A stretch of DNA of 64,000 nucleotides from the NCBI GenBank assembly GCA_026392455.1, contig JAPLCB010000003.1, positions 228,624 through 292,623 on the forward strand, read 5' to 3'. The number at the start of each line of letters is the position of its first letter. Position 1 is the stretch's first letter. Below the pieces are notes generated by a model, which was not told where the DNA came from, ran no database searches, and saw only the letters and a list, made by a program, of their open reading frames with translations. This document shows, piece by piece, positions 25,944-34,475 of this stretch. The position numbers and the translations under genes were made by a program. This stretch comes from Propionibacteriales bacterium. Its GTDB lineage: Bacteria > Actinomycetota > Actinomycetes > Propionibacteriales > Nocardioidaceae.

Positions 25944-28900
25944 CGGCGTCCTTCCTCGTGGTTGCACGTCCCAGCGACGCGAGCAGAAGTCCGACGGCGC
26001 CTCCGGTGACGGCGTCCAGCACGGACCAGGACGCCTGGTCGTCGACCTGGGCGAGAACGGCCGCGACGAGGCCGGCACCCCCGACCAGGACCACCGCTGT
26101 CGTCAAGCGTGCTCCGGGGCGCTGACGCAGCAGATGGCCGAGTGCTGCTCCGGCCAGGAGCGGTACGCCTCCGGCCACCCAGGCCACGACGAGCAGGAGC
26201 ACCCCGAACGGGCCGGTGGGAAGCGCACGGTGATCGACCACGTCCAGATCGGTACCGCGGCGCCGCCGCTCGCGTGCCGCGACCAGCGCGGCCCCGGCCA
26301 GCAGCAGCCCCCCGGCGATCCCGCCGATGAGCAGGAAGACCCGGTACAGACGGTCCGGCGTGTAGACCAGGTGCACCAGGCCCCCGGCGCCGGCCGGGAC
26401 CCGGTACCCCTGCTGCCACCCGTCCACGGCCACCTGCTCCAGCACCGTGCCGTCGAGGGTCGCCCGCCAACCGGCGTTCAGGTTCTCGGGGATCCGCAGG
26501 ATCGCGTCCTGGCCGGGCCCGAGGAAGACCGCTCGGTCGGTCGACTGCCAGCGCCTGATCTCCGTCGCACGCTGACCCGCTCCCGACGCGGCCGGACGAC
26601 CTGCGGCGGACCGCAGGACCACCGTGGTCGGCACGAACCGGTCCGTCGAGGTGACGGACAGACTGTGATCGCCGGGCTCGAGCTCGAGTGCGCGACTGCA
26701 GCTCACGACCGCGAGCGGGGCGCCGCTGAGCACGTCACCGACGGTCCCGACCACCCGGGTCGGTACCGACCGACCGTCGACCAGCAGCGGTGGACCGAAG
26801 CCGCACGGAGCGCCGGTCCTGGCTGCGGGCTGGGGCTGGTACTCCAGACCTTCGAGCCCGACCAACCTCAGCTCGGCGATGCCCAACGAACGTGGGTCCG
26901 GTGAGCCCGGGAAGGTGATCGTCAGGTGGTCGGTCCGCAGGGCCTCGAAGAAGCCGAGGCTGCGGGGTCCGAACTCGACCTCCCGCCGCTGACCGTCGGC
27001 CTCGATGACGGCACTCGCAGGCGATCGGGTCCCGGCTCCGGCACCGATCACCTGCAGCCGCGACAGCGTCCGTCGACCCGACCAGCGAAGCTCGAGCGAG
27101 GTCTCCTGACCGCCCCGGGCCGAACGCCAGGACGTGGTCGGATCAGCGTCGACGGCGAACTGGGCCGAGACACTGGGGTCGTCGGCCAGGACGGAGGACG
27201 CCACCGCGCTCAGCTGCCCGCGGAGCGGGAGCAGCAGCGCCGCCGTCGCCGGCGACGACCGCGGCGTCACGGTCCCCACGAAGGTCCAGGACCCGGCGCT
27301 GCCGGTGCGGAAGGTACGGAACAGGCCGGCCGACTCCTCGGCCGGACGAGCCGCATCGGCATCGCAGTCGGCACCCAGGTCCCCGGTCACGCAGGCCCGG
27401 CGCTCCGGGGCCGCCCGGAAGACGAAGTCGGTGCCGGCGTCGGCACCGCCGCTCGGGACCGCCAGGCTGCGACCGAGCTCCAGACCGGGAAGGCCGATCT
27501 CGCGGACCGCGACGACCCCGTACTCGGGGTCGCCGAAGACGTCCAGAACGGTCACCCGGATCCGGGAGACCGGCGCACCGGACAGCGTCACCCGGACCAC
27601 TCCGGTTGCCGGGTCGACCACGTGCTCGCTGACCTGACCGCCCGCATCCAGGCGGATCCTGCGGATCTTGAGACCGCTGAAGCCATCGACCCCCACGTTC
27701 ACGTCGACGTACGGCAGCGGTTGGGGTTCCTTGAGCTCCACCTGCACCCACTGCCCGGCGGGCGACTCCAGCGGCGCCGAACGCCAGTAGGTGTCCGGGA
27801 CGCCGTCGACCGCCGAGTAGGGACCGAGCTCGGGACGGACCGGCCCCAAGGTGTCGGCGTACCCCGACGACGAGGACGCCGACAGCGCCCGGATCTCCGG
27901 GTACTGCGCGGCGATCCGCTCAGCCCCGAGCACCCCCGGGTAGTCGTGCGCCCGCCGCTCGTTGCGGTAGGACTCGGCGGTCGTCATGATCTGGCTGAGC
28001 GAGTCGCGCAGGCGGCCGAACTGCCGTTCGCGCAGGCGGTAGCCGTCCGCGACCAGGTCCGGGGAGGCGGCGGTGGCCTTCTCCTGGACCTCGATCAGCA
28101 CCGGCTCGCGGGCTGCCAGGGACCCAGCCTCGAGCGCCGTGATCACGTCCTCGGGTCCGCCCACGAGGGTGCTCACCGCGTCGGCATCGACCGCCTCCAC
28201 CCGGTCGACGGTGCGGGCCACCCGGTACACCGTGATCGCCCGTTGGTCCCCGATCCCGGTCGACCCGAAACCCGCGACCCCCACCAGGCCGGGGCTGCTC
28301 CTGATCGCCTGGTCGACCGTCGACGTCGACGGTGCCCCGCTGGCGAACCGGTCGAGGTCGCGCCGCACGACGACGAAGCCGACGCCGGACCTGGCCAGGA
28401 CGTCGGCCAGCGCCCTGGAGCCACGACCATCGACGATCCGCTCCTCGATCGAGTCCAGGAACCGGATCGTCGGACCGGGCACCAGCGGCACCTGGCTGCG
28501 ACTGACCCACGGACTCCGTGCCAACGGTTGGATCGGCTCGTCGATCGTCCAGCCCCAGGTCTGTTGACCGAAACCCGACCCGGGCAGCACCAGCGTCCGG
28601 CGCCCGGCCGCGTGCTCGGCGAGGTAGTCGGTGGCCTGCTCCCAGGCCTGGGGTACGGCGTCCCAGCCGGGCTTGCGCAACGTCCGGTCGAACATCGGCT
28701 GGGCCGACACCAGCAGCAGCCCCACCACGATCGCGGGCACGGCCACCGTGACGACCTGCGGCAGTCGGAGGCGGAGGCCGCGACTCGTCCCGGCGCGGCT
28801 CGCGGCCGCCGCAGCCAGCAGGCCTGCGGCGTGCGCGAACCCGAGGGCCAACGGGAGCCTGACCAACGGGTCGACCTTGTGCACGTTGCGCAGCGGAGCG

Positions 28901-30033
28901 AGCGCGCCGTCGAGCACACCGGCAACCGGACCCGACAGCGGGCTGCCGAGGGTCGAGCTGTGCGCGACCGTCAGGAGCACCAGCCCCAGCAGCACGCTCA
29001 GGCCCAGCGGGACCCGCCCCGGCATGCGTGGATGGAAGACACCCGCGAGGCTCAGCGCCGCGACGAGCGCCGTCACGCCGATCAGCACCGGTGCGGTGGC
29101 GAGCTCGAAGGCGCCCGGCCACCACGGCTGACCACCGACCTTGATGAAGGCCAGCCAGTGGTCGGCCCCGCGCGTCGCGTTGGTCCAGCCGAGCGGGTTC
29201 GTCGTTGCTGCAGCGGTCTCGATGTAGTCGAGGAACGGGGGGCTGTACTTGCCCAGGACCAGCAGCGGCAGCATCCACCACGCGCAGGCCAACGCAACCG
29301 CACCCACCCACCAGGCAGCGAGCCGGCGGCCGACGGCGGACCCGAGCGAGAACGCCAGCACCAGGGCTGGGAGCGGGAGAGCGGCGAGTACCTCGACCGC
29401 GTTGACGCCGCCCATGCCCAGGACGGCGACGCCGGAGAGCAGACCGCCGAGCCTCGGCGAGATCCGACCACGCAACGCCTGGACCAGCGGAAGGAGGACC
29501 CAGGGCAGGACGGCCGTAGGCAGGATCTCGGCCGTCAGCACTCCGCTGAGGCCCAGCAGGCGCGGCGAGAACGCGTACGCCAGGCCCGCCACGATCGGCA
29601 GCCAGGTCGGGGTATCGGAGGCATCCGGGGCCGTGGGCCGCCAGGCCCGGAACAGCCGCCGGGCACCGTCGTACGCGACGACCAGGATCAGCGCCGACCA
29701 GGAGCGCTGAACGATCCAGTCCGGAACGCCGAGCACGTCTCCGGCGAGGAAGAAGGTCCCCTGGGGGAAGAGGTACCCGTAGGCCTGGTTCTGCAGCTCG
29801 CCGAAGGAAAGCTCCGGGTTCCACAGGTGCAGGGTGGCAGCCAGAAAAGCACCCGGGTCGACGGTGAGGTCGAACTTCGTGTCGAACGTGGTCGACCCCG
29901 GACGTTGCAGGAAGCTGAACAGGCCGAGCGTCAGCAGCACGAGGTAGTGGGCCCGGCCAGCGGCCGAACCGCGCACACCGGCGGCGCGCGATGCGTTCGA
30001 CGACACCAGATCCCCACCTTCTCGTGCCACCAT
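25936..30033 (-). CDS. aftD: Arabinofuranosyltransferase AftD family
   Basis: 1365 residues. In mycobacteria AftD adds arabinofuranose in alpha-(1,3) branches of arabinogalactan/lipoarabinomannan from decaprenyl-phosphoryl-arabinose. The N-terminal GT-C domain has an acidic first loop (TTFDTKFDLTVDPG near residue 48) and LHLWNPELSFGELQNQAYGYLFPQG, which I recognise from AftD. The large periplasmic part (about 450-1250) includes galactose-binding/F5-8-type C-like modules, for example WVQVELKEPQPLPYVDVNVG and TSLELRWSGRRTLSRLQVIG, and membrane helices return after about 1260. The start may instead be GTG 30006, which has AAGGTGGGGA before it. It heads an operon with two more polytopic proteins. 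Confidence 0.88.
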   Translation of the reverse strand: MVAREGGDLVSSNASRAAGVRGSAAGRAHYLVLLTLGLFSFLQRPGSTTFDTKFDLTVDPGAFLAATLHLWNPELSFGELQNQAYGYLFPQGTFFLAGDVLGVPDWIVQRSWSALILVVAYDGARRLFRAWRPTAPDASDTPTWLPIVAGLAYAFSPRLLGLSGVLTAEILPTAVLPWVLLPLVQALRGRISPRLGGLLSGVAVLGMGGVNAVEVLAALPLPALVLAFSLGSAVGRRLAAWWVGAVALACAWWMLPLLVLGKYSPPFLDYIETAAATTNPLGWTNATRGADHWLAFIKVGGQPWWPGAFELATAPVLIGVTALVAALSLAGVFHPRMPGRVPLGLSVLLGLVLLTVAHSSTLGSPLSGPVAGVLDGALAPLRNVHKVDPLVRLPLALGFAHAAGLLAAAAASRAGTSRGLRLRLPQVVTVAVPAIVVGLLLVSAQPMFDRTLRKPGWDAVPQAWEQATDYLAEHAAGRRTLVLPGSGFGQQTWGWTIDEPIQPLARSPWVSRSQVPLVPGPTIRFLDSIEERIVDGRGSRALADVLARSGVGFVVVRRDLDRFASGAPSTSTVDQAIRSSPGLVGVAGFGSTGIGDQRAITVYRVARTVDRVEAVDADAVSTLVGGPEDVITALEAGSLAAREPVLIEVQEKATAASPDLVADGYRLRERQFGRLRDSLSQIMTTAESYRNERRAHDYPGVLGAERIAAQYPEIRALSASSSSGYADTLGPVRPELGPYSAVDGVPDTYWRSAPLESPAGQWVQVELKEPQPLPYVDVNVGVDGFSGLKIRRIRLDAGGQVSEHVVDPATGVVRVTLSGAPVSRIRVTVLDVFGDPEYGVVAVREIGLPGLELGRSLAVPSGGADAGTDFVFRAAPERRACVTGDLGADCDADAARPAEESAGLFRTFRTGSAGSWTFVGTVTPRSSPATAALLLPLRGQLSAVASSVLADDPSVSAQFAVDADPTTSWRSARGGQETSLELRWSGRRTLSRLQVIGAGAGTRSPASAVIEADGQRREVEFGPRSLGFFEALRTDHLTITFPGSPDPRSLGIAELRLVGLEGLEYQPQPAARTGAPCGFGPPLLVDGRSVPTRVVGTVGDVLSGAPLAVVSCSRALELEPGDHSLSVTSTDRFVPTTVVLRSAAGRPAASGAGQRATEIRRWQSTDRAVFLGPGQDAILRIPENLNAGWRATLDGTVLEQVAVDGWQQGYRVPAGAGGLVHLVYTPDRLYRVFLLIGGIAGGLLLAGAALVAARERRRRGTDLDVVDHRALPTGPFGVLLLVVAWVAGGVPLLAGAALGHLLRQRPGARLTTAVVLVGGAGLVAAVLAQVDDQASWSVLDAVTGGAVGLLLASLGRATTRKDADG

Positions 30034-30088
30034 TCAGTAACCTGCTCCCGTAAGTCTATCGCCCGATTTGTACTGAGAGGCCGTATTC

Positions 30089-30835
30089 ATGCCCACCGCC
30101 GACGAGTCGCGCCCGTCCCCGGATTCCGACCTGGACGCCGACTTCGCCGCCGCTTGGGCGATCGCTGACACCATTCCGGGTTGGCTCAAGATCGGTCAAG
30201 CACGCCTGCTCTTCGAGAACGCCCGCGCTCTGGGGCCCGGAGCCCGGGTGCTGGAGATCGGCAGTCACCAGGGCCGCTCGACGGTGCTGCTCGCCAAGGC
30301 GCTCGAGCCGCTCGGCGGCAGCGTGCTCTGCGTCGACCCGTTCGTGGAAGGGAAGCTCTTCGGCGGCACCCCGACCCGCACCAAGTTCGAGAACAACATC
30401 GCTGCGGCCGGTGTCGGTCACCTGGTCGAGCTGCACGCCGAGTACAGCACCGAGCTGCGTCCACGCTGGACCGAGGACTTCGACCTGCTCTACATCGACG
30501 GCAAGCACGACTACTGGACGTTGAGCGACGACCTGCTCTGGGCCGCCCACCTGCCGGTCGGCGGACCCGTCCTGATCCACGACTGCTACTCCTCGATCGG
30601 CGTCACCCTCGGCATCCTGGCCCACGTCCTTCCGTCCCGCGTGCTTCGGTACCAGGTCCGCAGCGACTCGATGGCGCTGTTCTTCAAGGGCAGCCCGAGT
30701 ACGTCGGACCGGCTGCGGATCCTGGGCGAGATGCCCTGGTGGATCCGGAACGTGCTGATCAAGGTGCTGCTGCGGCTGCGACTGCGACCGGTCGCCCGGG
30801 CGTTCGGCCACGACTCGCCGTACGACCCCTACTGA
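30089..30835 (+). CDS. Class I SAM-dependent methyltransferase (Methyltransf_24 type)
   Basis: 248 residues. Motif I is VLEIGSHQGRSTVLLAKAL near residue 55, CVDPFVEG follows as the acidic strand, and LLYIDGKHDYWTLSDDLLWAAHLPVGGPVLIHDCYSS is characteristic of Methyltransf_24/CmcI-like enzymes. These often methylate sugars or natural-product glycans. The C-terminus has a basic, hydrophobic tail (WWIRNVLIKVLLRLRLR) that could lie on the membrane. It is divergent from aftD and overlaps the acyltransferase-like gene by seven bases at the 3' end. Confidence 0.85.
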   Translation: MPTADESRPSPDSDLDADFAAAWAIADTIPGWLKIGQARLLFENARALGPGARVLEIGSHQGRSTVLLAKALEPLGGSVLCVDPFVEGKLFGGTPTRTKFENNIAAAGVGHLVELHAEYSTELRPRWTEDFDLLYIDGKHDYWTLSDDLLWAAHLPVGGPVLIHDCYSSIGVTLGILAHVLPSRVLRYQVRSDSMALFFKGSPSTSDRLRILGEMPWWIRNVLIKVLLRLRLRPVARAFGHDSPYDPY

Positions 30836-31890
30836 GCCTCGGTGAGGGCCGCGCTGATCCGGTCCAGCAGCGCGTCGCTGTCAGCCGCGCTGAACTCCGA
30901 GCCGCGGGTGCGCAGACTGAGCGAGGTCGAACTGGCCGTGCTCACCATGCCGACGGCGACCGCACGCGGTCCGCTCAGCGCCGGGAACATGGCTGCGTAG
31001 ACGAGGCCGGGCCCTTCGACGACACCGAGGTTGCTGAGCTGAGCCGTCCCGCCGAGACGGCTGCGCAGCAGCCGGGTCACCCGCGGCCCGATACCCCCGG
31101 CCGAGGTCTCCGGGAACTCGGGTTCCGGGGCTGTGCTGGCGAAGGAAGTGCGCACCTGTTCACGGTCCCAGGCCGGGTCGGAGCGGAACCGCAGGTAGCC
31201 GGTCTGCCGGTCCGGAGCCAGCGTCCCCTGCGCACGCCGTGACGCCCCCGCGATCAGGAGCGGACGACTCGCCGCCCCGTGCGCAGCCGGGTTCCAGGAC
31301 GCGAAGACCGCGGTGACCGCCATCGCGAGGTCGGCAGAACCAGCCCGCAGCCGCGGCCCGGTCCGCACCCGCAGGTGCTCCCCCTGCGTCGGTGCGACGG
31401 TGTGCGGGACGAACCGCGGCGGTGGCCGCAGGATCGCCTCGAGCAGGCGCAGCACGCTGCCGCGCAGGAACGACCGCGGGGCCGACCGGTCCCCGATGCC
31501 GCGAGCACGGGTCGTCAGCGGGACGCCGACGACCGCCTGGGCGACGGCGACCAGGCCGAGCCCGTCGCAGGCGCCGTGGTGGGCCGCCACCAGGACGTGA
31601 CCCTCGTCGTCGACGAGCACCCGGATCAAGGGTGACCCCTCGGAGTACGGCGCTGCCGCCGCGCCAGCGCGCGCCCGGGCCCAGCCGGCGGACACCACGG
31701 ACACCACCTCGGGCGCCGGCCCCAGGTGCGGGTGGGCCGCGACGAGGTCGGCGACCCGCCGCGAAGCACCCGCCACGTCGATCTGCTCGTCCAGGCCGAG
31801 CTCGAGGCAGATCCCCCAGGTGGTGTCGGGGTCGCCGTACAGCCCCACCACCTCGTGGGCCTTGCGTCCAGCTGTGTCCGCCTGCCGCAC
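30829..31890 (-). CDS. Condensation-domain-like acyltransferase (PapA/WES-like fold)
   Basis: 353 residues. It carries HHGACDG at residues 104-110, the HHxxxDG active-site motif of chloramphenicol-acetyltransferase-fold acyltransferases, condensation domains and the mycobacterial PapA proteins. A possible second domain includes LSNLGVVEGP. These enzymes move an acyl group from a thioester to a hydroxyl or amine. Acceptor unknown; the envelope-glycan setting suggests lipid or glycan acylation. GTG 31890 was chosen because GGGAGGG lies just upstream; longer in-frame starts would run into the promoter of the divergent flippase gene. Confidence 0.7.
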   Translation of the reverse strand: MRQADTAGRKAHEVVGLYGDPDTTWGICLELGLDEQIDVAGASRRVADLVAAHPHLGPAPEVVSVVSAGWARARAGAAAAPYSEGSPLIRVLVDDEGHVLVAAHHGACDGLGLVAVAQAVVGVPLTTRARGIGDRSAPRSFLRGSVLRLLEAILRPPPRFVPHTVAPTQGEHLRVRTGPRLRAGSADLAMAVTAVFASWNPAAHGAASRPLLIAGASRRAQGTLAPDRQTGYLRFRSDPAWDREQVRTSFASTAPEPEFPETSAGGIGPRVTRLLRSRLGGTAQLSNLGVVEGPGLVYAAMFPALSGPRAVAVGMVSTASSTSLSLRTRGSEFSAADSDALLDRISAALTEAQ

Positions 31891-31976
31891 TGACCCTCCC
31901 CTGCTCGTGCCCTCCTGCGAGGTTCGGGTCGACCCTACTGAGGCGATTCGGGGACCGCCACGACCGGGGCATGACC

Positions 31977-31988
31977 TAGGCTCGAAGG
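31977..31988 (+). promoter_or_regulatory. Leaderless -10 element of the flippase gene
   Basis: TAGGCT (31977-31982), six bases, then GTG 31989. Confidence 0.6.
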
Positions 31989-33257
31989 GTGAGGTCGAGA
32001 CCGGGCGCAGCGACAACCTCGGCAAACCTACGCACCCTGGTCCGCGGGAGTGTCGGGATCGCGTTGGCGATGGGCGTGATGAACGTGGCCACGTACGGCT
32101 TCGTCATCTACGCGGCCCACGTCCTGGGACCCGGCGACTACGGCGGCGTCGCCAGCTTGATGGGTCTCCTGCTCGTGGTGAACGTGCTGGCCCTCGGCCT
32201 GCAGGCCACCGGAGCGCGGCGGGTCGCCGCCGAGCCCGAGCGCCACGCCGAGATCGAGGCATCGGTGATGGCCGCGACCTACCGTTCGGCGATCGGCCTC
32301 GGCCTGCTCTGCCTGGCCCTGACCCCGGTGATCACCTGGGGCCTGTCCCTGGACGGCTGGGCTGCCGCCGCGATGATCGGGACCAGCGTCGTACCGCTGA
32401 CGATCATGGGCGGCCAGGCCGGGATCCTCCAGGGCGAGGAACGGTGGGGACTCCTCGCCGGCCTCTACCTCGGGATGGGGCTCGGCCGCCTAGGGGTCGC
32501 GCTGGTGGTGCTCCCCGTGGTCGACACCGTGTTCGGGGCGATGCTGGCCGTGGCTGTCAGCGCGTGGATCCCCGCCGTGATCGGGGCGTTCGCGCTGCGT
32601 CGGATCCGGACCTCACCGCCGGCCGGCCGCTCCGACGCCCCGGCCATCATCCGCGAGGTCGTCGGGAACGCCTACGCCCTGCTCGCCTTCTTCGCGCTGT
32701 CGAACCTGGACGTCGTGATCGCCCGTGCGCGCTTCGACGAGCACGATGCGGGGCTGTACGCAGGCGGTCTGATCCTGACCAAGGCCGTCCTCTTCCTCCC
32801 CCAGTTCGTGGTGGTGATCGCGTTCCCGGCGATGGCGTCGGCCGCGCGCAAGAGCCGGATGTACCTGCGCGGACTCGCAGCCGTCGGAGCGATCGGCGCG
32901 ATCGCGACGCTCGGCGCGGTCGTCCTGAGCGAGCTGGCGGTCACCTTCATCGGTGGGAGCGAGTACCGCGAGGTCGAACCCGACATCTGGGTGTTCGCCA
33001 CGATGGGCACCCTGCTCGCGATGATCCAGCTGATGGTCTACGAGGTCGTCGCCCGCCAGCACCGCGCCTCGATCCTGATCGTCTGGGCCGGCTTCGTCGC
33101 GGTCGCCGTCGCAGGGTCGATGGTCACCGACGTGCACGCACTGGCCAGGGTGGTGGCACTGCTCGACCTCGGGCTGCTGGTCACCCTGGTCGCGGTCGCG
33201 ACCTACCACCCCGCCCTGCAGCGCGAGCCCACGACCCCGGAGCTCGTCGACGGTTAG
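31989..33257 (+). CDS. Oligosaccharide flippase/polysaccharide biosynthesis membrane protein
   Basis: 422 residues, about 12-14 membrane helices, with the MOP/Wzx-type N-terminus (GSVGIALAMGVMNVATYGFVIYAAHVLGPGDYGGVASLMGLLL). The family flips lipid-linked sugars or teichoic-type precursors to the outer face of the membrane. The cargo cannot be named. It lies between an acyltransferase-like gene and an acyltransferase 3 gene, which fits export and decoration of an envelope glycan. It overlaps the convergent acyltransferase gene by four bases. Confidence 0.85.
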   Translation: MRSRPGAATTSANLRTLVRGSVGIALAMGVMNVATYGFVIYAAHVLGPGDYGGVASLMGLLLVVNVLALGLQATGARRVAAEPERHAEIEASVMAATYRSAIGLGLLCLALTPVITWGLSLDGWAAAAMIGTSVVPLTIMGGQAGILQGEERWGLLAGLYLGMGLGRLGVALVVLPVVDTVFGAMLAVAVSAWIPAVIGAFALRRIRTSPPAGRSDAPAIIREVVGNAYALLAFFALSNLDVVIARARFDEHDAGLYAGGLILTKAVLFLPQFVVVIAFPAMASAARKSRMYLRGLAAVGAIGAIATLGAVVLSELAVTFIGGSEYREVEPDIWVFATMGTLLAMIQLMVYEVVARQHRASILIVWAGFVAVAVAGSMVTDVHALARVVALLDLGLLVTLVAVATYHPALQREPTTPELVDG

Positions 33258-34438
33258 GACTTGCGGCGTCCAGCCGCCCTGGTCCTCTTGGACCACTCGA
33301 TCGCCGGCTTCTCGACCCACGCGTAGGTGGCCGCACCGAGCGGGATCGCGATCGCGAAGATGCACGACATCCAGAGCAGGAAACCGCCGAACCCGGTCCG
33401 GTGCACGAAGTCGTCCTCGATGAGCTCGATCAGCGGGAGGTGCCACAGGTAGATGCCGTACGACCAGCGGCCCGTCGCGGTCAGGAAGCGCGACGACATG
33501 ATCCGGATCTGGGGTGAGGTGGGGCGACTGAGAACTGCGGCCAGCAGCAGGATCAGGGCCAGGGCGGTCGAGCAGAAGAACCGGACCTGGCGTTCGCTGA
33601 ACGTCGCGGGGACGTACGCGGTCGGTCCGCCGAGGGCAGAGTTGCAGACCAGCACCACGACGACCACCACCGCGAGCAGGACCCAGTGGTTCTGGAACCA
33701 GCTCCGCACCCGGGACAGGTCGACCAGACCGGCTCGCTCCCCTTCCAGGAAGTGGGCGACGGCGGCGCCGCCGGCGAAGCAGACCAGGAAGCCTGGCAGC
33801 CAGAACGAGTAGGTGAACTCCTTGCCCAGGTCCTCGACCTCGGTCCAGATCCGCCAGGCCACCGAGATCGGGATCGACAGCGCCAGCAGGACCAGGGTCG
33901 AGTTGAACGCGGACCGGCCGCCGAACCTCCGTGCGACGAGTCCGGCAAGCAGCCCGATGAACGGCAGCGCGATGTACCAGGTGAGCTCGGTGCCCAGGCT
34001 CCAGGTCTGCTCCAGCCCCGGGCGGAGGCCGTCGCTGGCGAACGTACCGGTGAGCGTCAGGGCGCGCACCCAGCCCCAGAAGCCGACCGGCTGCGACACC
34101 GGGAGCATCACCGCCACGATCAGCATCACCGCCAGGTAGGCCGGGAAGATCCGCAGCAGTCGTCGCCGGGCGAAGGTGCGGATCACGGGACGGTGGGAGC
34201 GTCCCAGGGTCCAGCGCGACCACGGGCTGAACAGCAGGAAACCCGAGAGCACGAAGAGGCTCACCGGGCCGTAGCCGTGGATGCCGAACCAGTCGAAGTC
34301 GGTGCGGCCCGAGGCGTGCACCGAGACCACGGCGAGCGCCGCGAAACCTCGCAGACCGGTCAGCGAGTCGACCTGGACCGCCTGGACATCCGGGGAAGGC
34401 GAGGGCGCTGTCGCACTCACCTCCGCGCTCCGTCCCAC
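33254..34438 (-). CDS. Acyltransferase 3 family membrane protein
   Basis: 394 residues, about ten membrane helices. The N-terminal block LTGLRGFAALAVVSVHASGR followed by GPVSLFVLSGFLLFSPW is the signature of the acyltransferase 3/OafA group, including the conserved His in VVSVHASG and the RxxR-like cluster FARRRLLRIFPAYL. It probably O-acetylates or O-acylates an exported glycan. Start GTG 34438 is uncertain; GTG 34420 has a GGAG nearby and would remove six residues. Confidence 0.88.
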   Translation of the reverse strand: MGRSAEVSATAPSPSPDVQAVQVDSLTGLRGFAALAVVSVHASGRTDFDWFGIHGYGPVSLFVLSGFLLFSPWSRWTLGRSHRPVIRTFARRRLLRIFPAYLAVMLIVAVMLPVSQPVGFWGWVRALTLTGTFASDGLRPGLEQTWSLGTELTWYIALPFIGLLAGLVARRFGGRSAFNSTLVLLALSIPISVAWRIWTEVEDLGKEFTYSFWLPGFLVCFAGGAAVAHFLEGERAGLVDLSRVRSWFQNHWVLLAVVVVVVLVCNSALGGPTAYVPATFSERQVRFFCSTALALILLLAAVLSRPTSPQIRIMSSRFLTATGRWSYGIYLWHLPLIELIEDDFVHRTGFGGFLLWMSCIFAIAIPLGAATYAWVEKPAIEWSKRTRAAGRRKS

Positions 34439-34475
34439 GGATCCATTAGAGCACGTCGATTCGCCCGATTAATTG

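Noticed and set aside
26926..30168. A 1080-codon open frame antisense to aftD
   Set aside because: Composition is that of a GC-rich shadow frame (Arg/Gly/Asp/Gln-rich, no domain), while aftD on the other strand has clear family motifs.
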